Shown: positions 1 to 11,734 of the stretch, piece after piece
Position numbering within the stretch: the first letter of the stretch is position 1
Layout of the letters: every line of letters starts with the position of its first letter
Source: Heliocidaris erythrogramma
Lineage: Eukaryota > Echinodermata > Echinoidea > Camarodonta > Echinometridae
DNA: 64,000 bases
Assembly: GCA_025617745.1 (NCBI GenBank)
Contig: CM046853.1
Span: 54,836,643 to 54,900,642 of the forward strand
Direction: 5' to 3'
Program-made: the position numbers and the translations under genes
Notes under the pieces: generated by a model
Told to the model about the DNA's origin: nothing
Seen by the model: the letters and a program-made list of their open reading frames with translations, nothing else
Database searches by the model: none

Positions 1-2513
1 GGTCTCATATACATTTAAAGCAAACCCTCACACTGTACATCTGATAAACAGATGTAGCTCACCAAGTCTGGTCTCTCCTTCTGAGACCTCAGCCACACCG
101 CCAAACCGACTCCACACCGATTCTTGGCTATTAGGTGTAATGTAATTTTTCGTTTGGTCTACATGTATTGTCTGGTGTCAGTCTTGTCAGTGTGACTGGG
201 GTGTGATAATCGACACAGAGGTGAAGTGCAAAAAGCAGATGTCTGAAACTGGGTTTCTTGTTACTTGTTTCATGCTTGTTTCAAGTTCTAGGGTTCCATG
301 CATGATACATGTGTGGCAGATGGGTCACTACACGGCTCATCAAAATAAAGCAGCATAGCAGAACCACAGACCTGGCTCCTGCTTTCTCAGATCTAGAGTA
401 GGAGAGGTGTTGCAGTACAGTTGAGGTACAGGTCATCTTGGTTCTATAATAGTGTACAATGTGTACAATGTATATCATGTAAAAAATAAATGTTAAAAAA
501 TACATAGTACTGACAGGACCTAAGAGGAATAAAAGCCTACAAGTATCTTTGAGAATCTCAAATACACCTTTCAACAGATAATAAAATTTTGAAATGTCGG
601 TTGTTTTCACAAAAAACAAAAAAAAAGAGCTCCCGTGAACAAATAATAATAATCAATTAATTTATCACTCCATATTCACGCTAAACAGCAACATTTTACA
701 GGAGAGTGGCTCATGACATACAGTGCAAATTTATATATTATCAAAATGATGTTACATGCAATTGGCAAATTAGTTGGAATTTGACACTAAACTGATATTG
801 TAAAGAGATTTTCAGTTGAGTATAAATCCAGAGTCAACACTACTCACATGACACAAAATACTTCTAGTACACCCTATTGTCCAACTCCATGTAAGAATAG
901 TCTACACAGTTATCATGAGTAGCTCTACTAAATTTATCCTGCATCATGTGTGAAGACAATGGCAGCATCCATGTGCCCAGTACACACATTTAAGTTTGTA
1001 AGCATTGAGTCAATATCTGCGTACCGGTATTCATTTGGCTATGAAAAACACTTTTTTGTGTTTACTCTGGATAAACAGAGAAATTGTCAATTCCTAAATA
1101 TGCTGAGATTTAAGCAGTCTCTGTTGTCTTTCATTATGACTGATCAAACATCCTCTTCAAGTAATGTCAACAGAGAACTCTTGTTGCATTCATTGTATAA
1201 CATATAGTGATAACCACAGTAAAAACATGCCTACAATTTCTAAATCAAGACATTACATACCCAGATAAGTACATACGTACATGTACATGTATCTAAGCCT
1301 TGGTCAGGATTTAGTAGAAATTAATAGTTGGCTTGTTTTTTATATTGCATTTTTTTCTTTTTGTTAACATTTTTCTTTCCTTCTGGTGCATCCACCTGGT
1401 CAACTTTTAGACAAAGTTGAGTATCAGTTGACTCTATAAGGGAATTAACCACAAAGCAAGACATTTACAAATGATGAATAAATCCTTGAAAAATAACATG
1501 TCTTTGATAATTTGCTGAAAATGCAAGCATTCCAGGGAGCACTCTTTCAGGGGGGTTGAGTTCTACCCTCGTGCATGTATGTCTCCCAAAATTTATAAAA
1601 CTAAGCAAACCTTTTTTTTTCCCCCCTTTGACTTTTCCCAACACTGTGCATTCATTTTTAATGCAGACATATCAATGTATTTGGAACTCACGGCACCTTC
1701 TGCCATAATGTGGTTTATCATGTCTCTCATTCAAACCTCACTGTAATGTTTCACATGTGTGAAATCTGGCACTGAAATGGTAAGATAATACCCAATTGTG
1801 GTAGAAACGGACAGGCTGAATGATCACAATAACAGATTCCCTTTCCATCTTTCAATTATCATGATTCATAATGGGAACCACATTTGCAAATAATCAGTGG
1901 ATAAGTGAGATTCATCCATTTGTAAACTCTCTTGAAACATCAGCGACAGATTCGGGGACAGTTACCAATCCAAAAAATGGTCACTGCCACGAAACAATTG
2001 AAAGTGCTTCAGCCACAGGAATATCAATGACAACACGAGGATAAGCTGTGGTGCATATGATAGTTTTATCAGAGAGCTTTCCTGAGCGTGGACTCTACAT
2101 CGGATGTACATGTACATGTGACCACCATTTACAGCAACCTATAGGCCCTATACATGCTCTAATCATGCAATAGTGTGGTATTCTCATAGTGTATGTATAC
2201 ATGTATGCCGTATACTGTAAAAATATTGGGTCAAATATTGCCCAAATTGAAGGCAATTATGGGTCCAACCAACTTTTATGCAACTGCGATATATGTGCCT
2301 AGCTCAAGTGATTTTTGTTCACTTTGTAGTGAAAGGTCAGATACAGTCAGATACATAATAACCCTCATGGTGGAAGTTTTTATTTGTACCCAACATTGTT
2401 TTTAAGTGTATAGGCCTACAAATCCACATGTGTCCTATATTATACATACATGTATAGTGCGTGCTCTGGAGTTGAATATACTGTAATATATAAATAGCTT
2501 TAGAATTCCTCAA
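1..2513. other. Non-coding stretch, no gene recognised
   Basis: Every open frame here is short, and none resembles a known protein family or has a convincing acceptor/donor pair. The sequence is AT-rich with frequent TACATGTA and CATGTACA palindromes (for example near 1276, 2104 and 2200). A 112-codon minus frame at 281-619 reads as random hydrophobic sequence. I see no exon, RNA gene or clear transposon boundary. Confidence 0.5.
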
Positions 2514-2562
2514 GTGCATTATATGTCACCGAGGCCGTAGGCCGAGGTGAGATATAATGCAC
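2514..2562. repeat. Short imperfect palindrome (CGAGGCCGTAGGCCGAGG core)
   Basis: The segment reads GTGCATTATATGTCACCGAG on one side and GAGATATAATGCAC on the other, around a GAGGCCGTAGGCCGAGG centre, so the strand folds back on itself. Similar 'gaggccgtaggccgagg' cores are familiar as dispersed repeats in marine invertebrate genomes. It may be the end of a larger decayed element continuing to about 2800, where the sequence becomes richer in CpG (GCGCAACAAATCCGCTGC). Confidence 0.45.
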
Positions 2563-3489
2563 AAGAGAAATTCTATGGATGCACATTTTATAGTAATTTT
2601 GACGACAATGAGCATGTACTATAGTACTACTATGTATATAAGATGGGAAATTGCTTGTGGGAGCTCACCAAACTATTTACATTGCAACCTCCATCACAAC
2701 TCATAAAGTGCAAATTCGCAAATTCATTGTGACGTCACACATCCAGTCCAAAATAATGCGCAACAAATCCGCTGCATTACATGCGCGCTGATAAAATTTG
2801 CTTGTGCGCAGCTATGCCATATGTGATAAAGAAGTTATTGATACCTTGGCCCTATGAGAATTTGTACACAAATAAACGTGCAAAAATTGTTGTTATATAA
2901 CGAATTACGCAATGGCAAGCAGAGTGAATCTGACCAATCCAAAACCTTCTTTCAAGGAACCCATCTTATATAATATATATATACTTGGGTGCCCCTACAT
3001 CAATGACAGACTATATGATCACCAGAAATAAAACTTCAGCGTACTGTAAACAATGCCCATGTTCACAGAAAGAAGCTTCACAAGTTTCCAAATTTCACAG
3101 TAGTGCCAATTATGATCAAAACATTTCGCAGCATGAAACTTGTGCAAATGTGGACCGCTTGCAAATGTCATGAAAGTTCGTGATTTTACAGTATAGCGAA
3201 TAACAAAGCATGTGCACAATCGCACATCACATGTATTCACAGGTGACATACATTAGCCTCTAGCCTGCTCACATAAATAATGAACTCTATCAAACGGCCA
3301 AGTGACACATCTGAAATTAACGTAGCGCAAATCTCTAAAGGCTACAAAGAAGTCTCGGCGCCGATGCTCTTGGATTTGCGGTCTAGGACATTAATTAGTC
3401 ATATCTTAATTGGTCCTTTCCTTCTCTTGCTAACATCTATAGATGCAAATCATGCTCTGTATTCCACCATCACACACACACACTAATTT
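2563..3489. other. Non-coding stretch, no gene recognised
   Basis: There are only short fortuitous frames. The moderately CpG-containing part at about 2720-2830 may belong to the repeat that begins near 2514. No splice-flanked exon is recognised. Confidence 0.45.
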
Positions 3490-3750
3490 TTTGACAAATC
3501 ATTGTTGAGCCCATCATCTCTAAAGCAATAAAATGTTAACAATACTTATTTGGGGTTCATGCATAATTTTGTTTGTAATAAATCATTGTTGAAACCATCA
3601 TCTCTGAAGCAGTATCATTCATGTAAACAATATTTGTTTGGGGTTCCTGTATAATTTGTTTGTGACAAATCATTGTTGAACCCATTATTCCTCAAAACAC
3701 TCAAATGTGGAAAACATTAGTTTGAAGTTGCAGAATAATTTTGTTTATAT
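3490..3750 (+). repeat. Diverged tandem repeat, three copies of about 85 bp
   Basis: The phrase AATCATTGTTGA recurs at 3497, 3581 and 3668. Each is followed by a CCATCATCTCT-like phrase and then a TTTGGGGTTC-like phrase. The spacings are 84 and 87 bp. The copies differ by substitutions and small indels, so this is an old tandem triplication rather than an active satellite. Confidence 0.75.
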
Positions 3751-4004
3751 GTTGGTTTTATCACTTCCTTTCTGGCTGCTACATTCCAAGCAACTTTTTT
3801 TCAAATTTTGTACCAATGCTGCAGTTGTATGTTTTTTTTAATTGCGTTGGAGAAATAAATTAAGCTAGAAAAATTTGAACCTGTTTTCAATCAAATGACA
3901 AAGGTATAAAGTGATCATTTTCTGAGCCTCAGAAAATTGTTTCACAGGTCACTCTGATCCCAAGCCAAGAAACGGCTTACAATGCTAGTGCCCTAGTACA
4001 ATCA
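3751..4004. other. Non-coding stretch, no gene recognised
   Basis: AT-rich spacer between the 85-bp tandem repeat and the first GGGGAGCGTTTCATC foldback element. No exon or further repeat recognised. Confidence 0.45.
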
Positions 4005-4142
4005 GGGGAGCGTTTCATCAAGCGTTTAGTCAGTGATTATTACTGACAAATTTGCTCTCAGCCAATCAGATGCAAGGATTTCAGTAGCTTATAACAGTTG
4101 TCGGTAAAAATCACTGACAAAACGCTTGATGAAACGCTCCCC
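4005..4142. mobile_element. Foldback MITE, family 'GTTTCATCAAGCG', copy 1
   Basis: The left end GGGGAGCGTTTCATCAAGCG is matched by its reverse complement at the right end (CGCTTGATGAAACGCTCCCC). The inner part also pairs (GTCAGTGATT... with ...AATCACTGAC). A conserved middle holds GCCAATCAGATGCAAGG. The length is 138 bp with no coding capacity, as in non-autonomous inverted-repeat DNA transposons. A near-identical copy of the same length lies at 6147-6284. Confidence 0.85.
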
Positions 4143-5890
4143 AGATTACCATCAGTCTAGACCCTTTAGTCATTCACTAAGCTTCTTGCTACAGAGATCC
4201 TACTTTTCTTCTTAAATCCTATATTACTACTAGTATGCCTTGGCAGGTTTTATATTACCGAAATACGGTGCACTTTACAATATGACCTAAGCCGGGAGAC
4301 ACAGGGCATGTGATTTGATATGAACTGTTTGACTACTGATTGTATCCTACATGTACATCAATAAGTCTCATGTGAACCAGATTCACAATAGTTTCATGCT
4401 AACAAATAATTCGATTACAGCAGTGAGTTTTTATGATTTACCACATTATCTTACCAAGCAAATCATAATTCATCGTCAACAAAATGCAACGTTTCTGGTC
4501 AAGAAGTTTAGGTTTTACAGTACCCGGTATCAGTGTACCCTGTATCATTTATTCATTGTTGCTCTCTCTGGACTTGCTTCTTTTCTTTTTTTCGTGCATT
4601 GTATTTTTTTTTACCAACTTTAGCTCTTTTGGAACTCTCTCTTGCTCTCTCTTCCCCCACCCCCATCCCTCTCCCTCTCTCTCTCTCTCTCTTATCACCT
4701 ATCCAATCACTTTTTCTGTTCTTAGTTGACAGAACTAATTAAAAGGTATACATTTTTGACCGAAGTGTAACTGTCAAGAAGTCTCTGTCTGTTCAAAGCA
4801 AAACATGACTATTCAGAGATCCCTCAACTTCACTTCGCTCCAAAAGTATCTTAACATCACTGCATGAAAATACTAATGCAATCTGACACTTCACCAATTA
4901 ACTGACCTAAATTTCCTACTTCTCTGACAAGAAAAACTGGCAAACTTGTCATCCGCAAATCCTTAAAAGAAAATTGACACAATTTCAGCCTCCTTCCACC
5001 TTTCTACTTGCAATGCGTGACGGCTTGTCAAGACTCGGAATACATGTCACTTGACATTTCCTTGAAGTTTTATGATTTCACGGGTACATGAACAAAAAGT
5101 TCAGCTGCATGTTGACCACTAGCAATAAACACCCAACATGTAAAGATTTACCTTTAAAAAGATATTGCAATTTGAATTAATTTTCTTTTTAGTTTGGAGT
5201 TCAACATTGAATTTTTTTTTTAATGTTTTTTTCTTAGAATGGATTTCATGGAAATAAACTTGTAGTTAGAGACATCATTTTATAGAAAAGGAAGAAAGCC
5301 TCTTAAGTTGGACACGTAAATAAATTCTCTTTTCTCACATTCACTGCTTTAATAAATCAACAGGAAGCTGGATTGTACATGTACCTTGCTGCCCAAATAT
5401 CAATTGATGGCCAGTAAGTACGTAGCATCCCCCACCTCCTCAGGTACGGTTTCAAAATGATTAATAATATACTAATGTACAAATACACATGTATGTAAAA
5501 TTTGATGCCTAATTACATGAAGATTCAAATTAATGAACCTCTTCAATCACAGGCCACTTGATTTTAGTTTCACTCACAGTATGTAGCAATTAAAGGTAGT
5601 CGATGAAAGCAAAGTGATTATACATGTACTGTACATCTGCATGTTGTATCAAAGAAAACTTTCATCAAAAACGGCCAGCTTTAAACATTCAGAAATAACC
5701 CATGAAAGAATATGGAACCAATCTATTTAAAAAAGAATTAGGAATTGACATTAATTTGAAATACAAATCAGATCGAAGTATAATTTCATTTTAACAAAAC
5801 AGGGTTCAAAACAGGGTCCAAAACAGGGTCCAAAACAGGGTCCAAAATGTATGGTTAACCCATTGACTACTGAGTTCTCTAATTCCCATA
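4143..5890. other. Non-coding stretch with a pyrimidine microsatellite and a 12-mer tandem repeat
   Basis: A CT-rich tract runs from about 4633 to 4692 and produces three overlapping spurious frames. A 12-bp unit (CAAAACAGGGTC) is repeated about four times at 5795-5847. No gene is recognised in the rest. Confidence 0.5.
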
Positions 5891-6120
5891 GGCCCGAATT
5901 CACAAAGGAGGTTTAAACCATGGGTAAGGTTTAAACCTCCGTAAGCGTACTAAAATAAGCGTAAATAAGCACTCATTGCCCATGCGCGCGCTCAAAGAGA
6001 ATATATGATTGGATCAGATTCCGTGCCCACGTACGCTTCAAAAACCCCTCTCGTACGCTTCAAAAACCCAGGAGGGGTTTAAACCATGGTTTAAAGCAAA
6101 CCTCCTTTGTGAATTTGGGC
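5891..6120. mobile_element. Foldback MITE with GGCCCGAATTCACAAAGGAG ends
   Basis: The terminal inverted repeat GGCCCGAATTCACAAAGGAG at the left is mirrored by CTCCTTTGTGAATTTGGGCC at the right. Inner GTTTAAACC blocks also pair. The flanks share CATA or ATA, which could be a short target duplication. The element is about 230 bp, with no frame of note and a GC-richer centre (ATGCGCGCGC). It is a typical non-autonomous DNA transposon; superfamily not determined. Confidence 0.8.
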
Positions 6121-6146
6121 CATAGGGTTTAATACATGGACCTCCC

Positions 6147-6284
6147 GGGAAGCGTTTCATCAAGTGTTTTGTCAGTGATTTTTACCGACAACTGTTATAA
6201 GCTACTGAAATCCTTGCATCTGATTGGTTGAGAGCAAATTTGTCGGTAAATATCACTGACAAAACACTTGATGAAACGCTCCCC
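6147..6284. mobile_element. Foldback MITE, family 'GTTTCATCAAGCG', copy 2
   Basis: Same 138-bp architecture as 4005-4142, with GGGAAGCGTTTCATCAAG at the left and CTTGATGAAACGCTCCCC at the right. The centre is in the opposite orientation (GCATCTGATTGGTTGAGAGC). The two copies are close relatives, which implies fairly recent activity of this family. Confidence 0.85.
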
Positions 6285-7016
6285 TGGTGTACATGTACAC
6301 AGACCCCAATGATTTGCTTCACACCCTACTTCTTACATTTTCAATAATGCTCCTACTCAAAGAACAATTTTTGCAAAACCCTTATTTGCCCACTGGTCAA
6401 TGAAATTGGAGTTCTAAAAATGAGCTTTACATGTATTTTGTATTTAATTTCATACTTCTACATGTAATATTCAAAGGGTTAAGTACTTCAAATGTACAAC
6501 TTGTACAAATGTAATTCAAGAATACAAAGATGACAATTTTCAATTTTTCAAAACAAAAATACATTATAACTGAATCCCTTTTTTATCTTTCTTTACCTTT
6601 ATTGACACCATTAATGCAAATGAAAAGCGCATACTGCATGCCTGTCTCCTTCAGAACGGGTGTGAGAGAGACATTTATCTTTACCCTACCTGCCTTAATA
6701 TTCACTTGGTTATTCTAATTCAATTAATGCCAAAGGCAATAGCTCAAATCAAATTTCTTTATTGATTTTTCTCTTTGCTTTCACAGTGCACAGACCCTCA
6801 TCACATTTCACATGGGAGGGCCGTAAGGGCAATTGACATTTTAATGCATTCAGAACAGGCTCAGGTCATCTGTAAATGTACAGCAGTTGTACATGTAAAC
6901 ATTAAACATTTATTTACTTCTTGTCTCACATTTTCATGTCAAATTAAGTGAATGCAGAATGGCTATAATCAATAATTCAATTGATTATTAAATGATTAAC
7001 CTGATCAAAGGTATTT
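6285..7016. other. Non-coding stretch, no gene recognised
   Basis: AT-rich sequence with TACATGTA clusters and no convincing frame, splice pair or element boundary. Confidence 0.45.
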
Positions 7017-7128
7017 TCATGGTAACTCTGCTATCAATGGTAACTACCATGGTAACTCAATCAACAGCCAATCAAAATCAAGGCATCCATGGGAGTTACC
7101 ATTGATGGCAAAGTTACCGTTAATGGTA
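7017..7128. mobile_element. Small inverted-repeat element (GGTAACT arms)
   Basis: Left arm about 7018-7053 (CATGGTAACTCTGCTATCAA, then TGGTAACTACCATGG) pairs with right arm about 7088-7128 (CCATGGGAGTTACC, then ATTGATGGCAAAGTTACC). The centre AGCCAATCAAAATC resembles the core of the GTTTCATCAAGCG family, so this may be a diverged relative. Confidence 0.65.
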
Positions 7129-8267
7129 GGTTTTATGCAACGGGGCCCAGGCATGAATTCAGTAGCATTTTGAGATTACAGTCTACATCTACATGTATAG
7201 TAGTATGGTTAGTACCAGGAGGGTTAAATCCCGTAGGTTGGTTTAGACCACTTGCAGTTCATAGTCATGTCATGTCCATGTAAAGTACACAGCATTCAAG
7301 TGTAAAATAATATCAAGGAGGGTGTCTAATGACTTGCAGGTAAAATATCTCCTGGTTTCCAGTTTTCAGTGCAAACAAATACTATTTGACAGCATGGAGA
7401 TACTAAACTGTTCACATGTCTACACAGAACCTCCTTTTAGGAAGGCATAGATTTTTTTTTTTCAGGAAAACTTTTCTTTTCAATTTCTCTTTCATACATG
7501 TACATGTAGCTCTCCAGGGCTCTAGCTCTCAACTCATGCGCATTTTGTAACTTCTACATGTATGTCAGCAATCATTGTATATGTATGTATTTTCTTTCTT
7601 GTACACCTTTTCCACAGAAATGCACAATGCTTGCTGTATTTGTAACATCGCAAAAAGTTTAACATTTTGTACTGCACATGTATCAACATCACATTTATCC
7701 ATTCTCCTAGAAGCTGTGTATTTCTCTTCTACATACAGAAGCTCACCCTGCTATATCACTATCTCTCCCATCAAACCTGAATTGTAAATGTGGGTCACCA
7801 CTCTCTCCCTCTCTCTCCTGAGCTCTACAATCAGGCAATGGTGAGTGGGAGAGCGGTGTCCGCTTCAATCTCTGCACATATAATTTGACATTCTAGGAAG
7901 GGCTTTACAGTATAGTATAGTATAGTATGGGGTACACTGCATGCCTAATATACTGTACAGGCTGTAAGCCTCATCTGTACTCTCGACTTTGTAGGCCTTT
8001 GGCTATGTGATAGACTTGAGCAGTGTTTTGTGAACATTCAACTACATATACACCTGTAATGTTGCATGAAGAATTAGTATTAGCAAATATTATTTGATTG
8101 CATGTGTAATTAAATTGGGAAAATTGAATTTGGAACAAACATGTTTTACTGCGAGTGCACATAAAATGGCAACTGTACAAGTCTATCTAAATCACTATTG
8201 TACAAATAATTACAGCTCAAACTCTATTCTAGAAAAAAATATGCCCATTTGTAAACGATATGACACA
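7129..8267. other. Non-coding stretch, no gene recognised
   Basis: Contains a short TATAG microsatellite near 7908-7928 and many TACATGTA words. No recognisable coding sequence. Confidence 0.45.
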
Positions 8268-9051
8268 TTAAAGGAGAATGAAACCCAACAAACATTAGCT
8301 CATAATCATGTGGAAAATTGGTAGCCTGTTCAAAATATCTTGAAAATACTCCTATTTGATTATTCATTAAGGAGAACAATCTCTCTAAAGTGTGCTGATT
8401 CCTTGCTAGATATTATCCCGTATATTATATTTTATGGGGGCTGCCATTTTGAAAAAAAACTGTGATGTCATATGAGTACATGTCCATTTACCAGTTCACA
8501 ATGGATTGAATAGCTATTGTACAACTAAAGCCACCAATGCAAAATGGCAGCCATCTTGGTAACCCCATTGTCTCGCACAGGTGATATCTACATACAAGAG
8601 TTGTAGGTCTTTGTCACTTCTTTGAAGAAATGACAAACCTTTGTCTGACCAAACAACAACTTGTGCATGCCAAATCCTGCTTAAAAGAAACAGCTGAACC
8701 AAATATCTTGACACAAATAGGTCATATGACAGGGTAAAAGTACCTTCATTTGAATGTACATGTACAAGTGTTTTACATGAGAAAATCCAGTGTCATGCAT
8801 TCCACAAGTGATCATAAGTGTTATTGTAGCTAGTGTATAGGTCAGTGGGTATCTCACAAATAGAACTACTCTGACATTACTTTGTAAAGAAAATGACAAC
8901 CCCATGAGATAAGGAAACTGCATCTTTTTGAGACACAAATCCTTCTTGAATAATCAAATAGGAGTACTTTCATGATATTTGTAATAGGCTGACAATTACA
9001 TGTATCTACATGATTGTAGGTTAATGTTTGTTACCTTTCATTCCCCTTTAA
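8268..9051. mobile_element. TTAA-flanked long-arm MITE
   Basis: Starts TTAA-AGGAGAATGAAACCCAAC and ends GTTACCTTTCATTCCCCT-TTAA, so the termini are inverted repeats bounded by TTAA. Inner arms also pair: TACTCCTATTTGATTATTCA near 8347 against TGAATAATCAAATAGGAGTA near 8948. The element is about 776 bp between the TTAA copies, with no transposase frame. TTAA target duplications are the hallmark of the piggyBac and Kolobok superfamilies; which one mobilised this copy cannot be told here. Confidence 0.75.
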
Positions 9052-9377
9052 GGATCTAAAAAGTTGTTGTGTTTTCTTAAAATCAAACAGTACAATGGCA
9101 TTGCAGGAAACCTTGAACCAAACAATAACATTAAGCCTTTAAGGCCGCTATTCATAATTTAAAGGAACTTATGCCCAGGTTAAAGCGGGTACAGTTGGTC
9201 GTCTACTGATTTATGCAGCGCCAAGTGTCAACCTGTCCATTCCCTTAAAAATTACCATAATTTAATAACTGAATGAACAAAAAAAATCATAACTTTATGA
9301 TGTCAATCTCTCATGTTATTACACAAATGGAATCATTTCGCTATTTTGTCACAGAATTAAGAAATTTATACAGAATA

Positions 9378-9512
9378 ACAAGCTTATTATAAAGAACAAC
9401 TGCTGCAGATCTATGACAAATTTGTTCTTAGCCAATCAAATGCAATGATTTCAGTAGTTTATAACAATTATTGTAACTTGTCAATGGTAACAAGATTTAT
9501 GAAACAGGACCC
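9378..9512. mobile_element. Decayed copy of the CCAATCAGATGCA-core foldback family
   Basis: Retains the core TTAGCCAATCAAATGCAATG followed by TTCAGTAGTTTATAAC and the right end ACAAGATTTATGAAACAGGA. The left arm is degraded. It belongs with the copies at 58333-58459 and 58538-58685. Confidence 0.65.
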
Positions 9513-10861
9513 ATAAATCAGTGGACAAAGTTAAACCTCCACCTTTATGAATACGAGCCTAAATGAAAAAGCAAGATTCACGTAGTTGATGATTTCCAAG
9601 CATGCAATAACCATCTGTAGTAGGTTGAACTTTCAGTAATGTTCTGTTCAGTTTAATACCCTTTGGCCTCTTGCCTATAGCCTGGGCATGCCCCGGCCTC
9701 CTCATTTAAAATGACACCCATATGGGCTTGGCAAGTACACATGACAGGGTCAAAGCGTTCTAGGTGATTTCTACATAACTTGCTGGCAATATAATGCTGA
9801 GTCCACATAAGTCTACATATGAACCTACAATGTACTATGTACAATCTATGATGTAAGCTACTGCTGTGCACACTCAAGTCCAAGAGATAAGGACATTGGG
9901 TATTATAACTTTTATTATAACTGCTCTTTCACATATGTACTGTACATGTATGTACATAGTGCAGTGTACAAAAATGTAATACTTTTTAATAAAGGCCTGT
10001 AGACATGTACTTAATAGCAAGCTTTAATAAAACTATTCTCCCTCTTTTCCCCTGCTAAAAGTGTTAACTGCTATCATACCAGCAACAAAATAACAAACAC
10101 AATAAACCTACAATTTACATGTACATCAAAAGTACAAGGGGCTTGTCACTTGAGGAGAACAATCACTGCCAATTGTGACATTTACATTGTGAAGGCGATC
10201 TACATGTACCTGTATATGAATTTCTATACTGTATCATACTTCTGTATCCACATGAAACAAAGCTAGGAAATGAATTTCTTTTCAAAGCATCTTAATCATT
10301 TTTCTTTTTACTTGTTTGTAAACTTCTCACAAATGCATACACTGGAATGAAAGGCCCCACACAATGACACAAGCTCTGGACCAGAAGCATCAGAATGCAT
10401 TGTCAAGTTCAACCAATGATGTTAATTACCTTAACGAGGGGATTAAGCTCAGCCATGGATTAGTCACCCTGTTCATCAAAAGAACACCCCACCCCACAGG
10501 TGTTAATTTGTCAAAGCGGAAGTCTTCTTTATTAGCAGTGTATACAGTCATAGAAAAAAAAAGTACACATAGAGTTAACCTACATGTATGTAGGTTGTAC
10601 ATGTATGTATGGTGAAGATTATATACCTGTAAAACAAAAGTTTAAGGCACATTACAGGAATATAAAGGAATATCACAGTAACTGTAAGCATGTACATCAG
10701 AGATTGATAAACTGTGATGGATGTACATACATGTAAACTGCTTCATCATATCCCCAAATTATAAGGCTGAATATAGCCTTCAAGGATTTAAGTTTTTTCC
10801 CTACGACACATTTAGAAGTAAATACAAAAACAATGGTGAGGGACAGAAAAATGCTAACTAC
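9513..10861. other. Non-coding stretch, no gene recognised
   Basis: TACATGTA-rich and AT-rich. Short frames on both strands match no family I know. Confidence 0.45.
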
Positions 10862-11296
10862 AGCCCACCGCACACTATGCGATCGGTCTAGGATCCGATT
10901 TTGAAAGAAAATGTTATAGCATTAGATATAAACTGTTAAATACATAAAACATGTTTTATTGAGGTTCTGAATAGTAACAAAGACATTAAAATCAAAATTA
11001 TGGCCTATTACAAGCCTTCTAGTCGGAGGAAAGGCCAAATCAGCTCCCAATCGTAGTGAAGTCAGAGTAGTCCTGCGATTGTCTACGATTTGAAACTGAT
11101 TTGGCCCTTGTTCCGGATATACATGTAATGCTGACATCGTATTCGTACCAAATTGCTATGTTGAGTACCGGTATTCAAATTGTTGTTCAGAACATGAATC
11201 AGGTAGCTTTCACTTATTAAACTGCCTATATTTGATGATATTGCGATTTATTTCCAAAATCGGATCGTAGAACCATCGTATAGTGTGCGGTGGGCT
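10862..11296. mobile_element. 435-bp inverted-repeat DNA transposon (AGCCCACCGCACACTAT ends)
   Basis: Left end AGCCCACCGCACACTATGCG and right end CGTATAGTGTGCGGTGGGCT are inverted repeats. They extend inward through GATCCGATTTTG at the left and CAAAATCGGATC at the right. A second, inner inverted pair (CCAAATCAG... and ...CTGATTTGG, about 11036-11104) lies in the middle. There is no transposase frame, so it is non-autonomous. Confidence 0.85.
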
Positions 11297-11722
11297 TAAG
11301 TTGTGAAATGTTTTTATGTTACTGTGGAAAAAAATTGGCAACTGAACTTGAATCCTACATGTACATATGTACTGTATGCATATCATTTATTGACAGGTGA
11401 AAAGTCAGAGAACCTGTTAATGCAACTATGCAAGTCATGTATTTAATTCTACATGTACATGTAGTAAAACAATATCAAATGGTACTTTCACCAAAATTTC
11501 AGTTTTTTAACTTAAGAGAAAGAGACAATACTAAAGATATATTTTACAAACCTATTATTTGCTGTAATGATGAATCATTAACAATAACATTCCTTTCTCC
11601 TCTACAATACAAACAAATGTAGGCGGGTACATGTCAAGCACAAAGGAGAGGTGCTAAATCATGCACACCATTTCAAATAAAGAGATTAATTTGGATTCCA
11701 CTATATAATAATAGAGGATACT
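11297..11722. other. Non-coding stretch, no gene recognised
   Basis: Spacer between the 435-bp inverted-repeat element and the LINE target-site duplication. TACATGTA-rich; no exon recognised. Confidence 0.45.
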
Positions 11723-11734
11723 TGATTTCAGGAC

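Noticed and set aside
281-619. 112-codon minus frame as a membrane protein gene
   Set aside because: Hydrophobic by AT-richness only; no family resemblance, splice context or start context.
3490-3750. CRISPR-like array
   Set aside because: Whole 85-bp units are repeated and diverged; there are no constant repeats with unique spacers, and the genome is eukaryotic.
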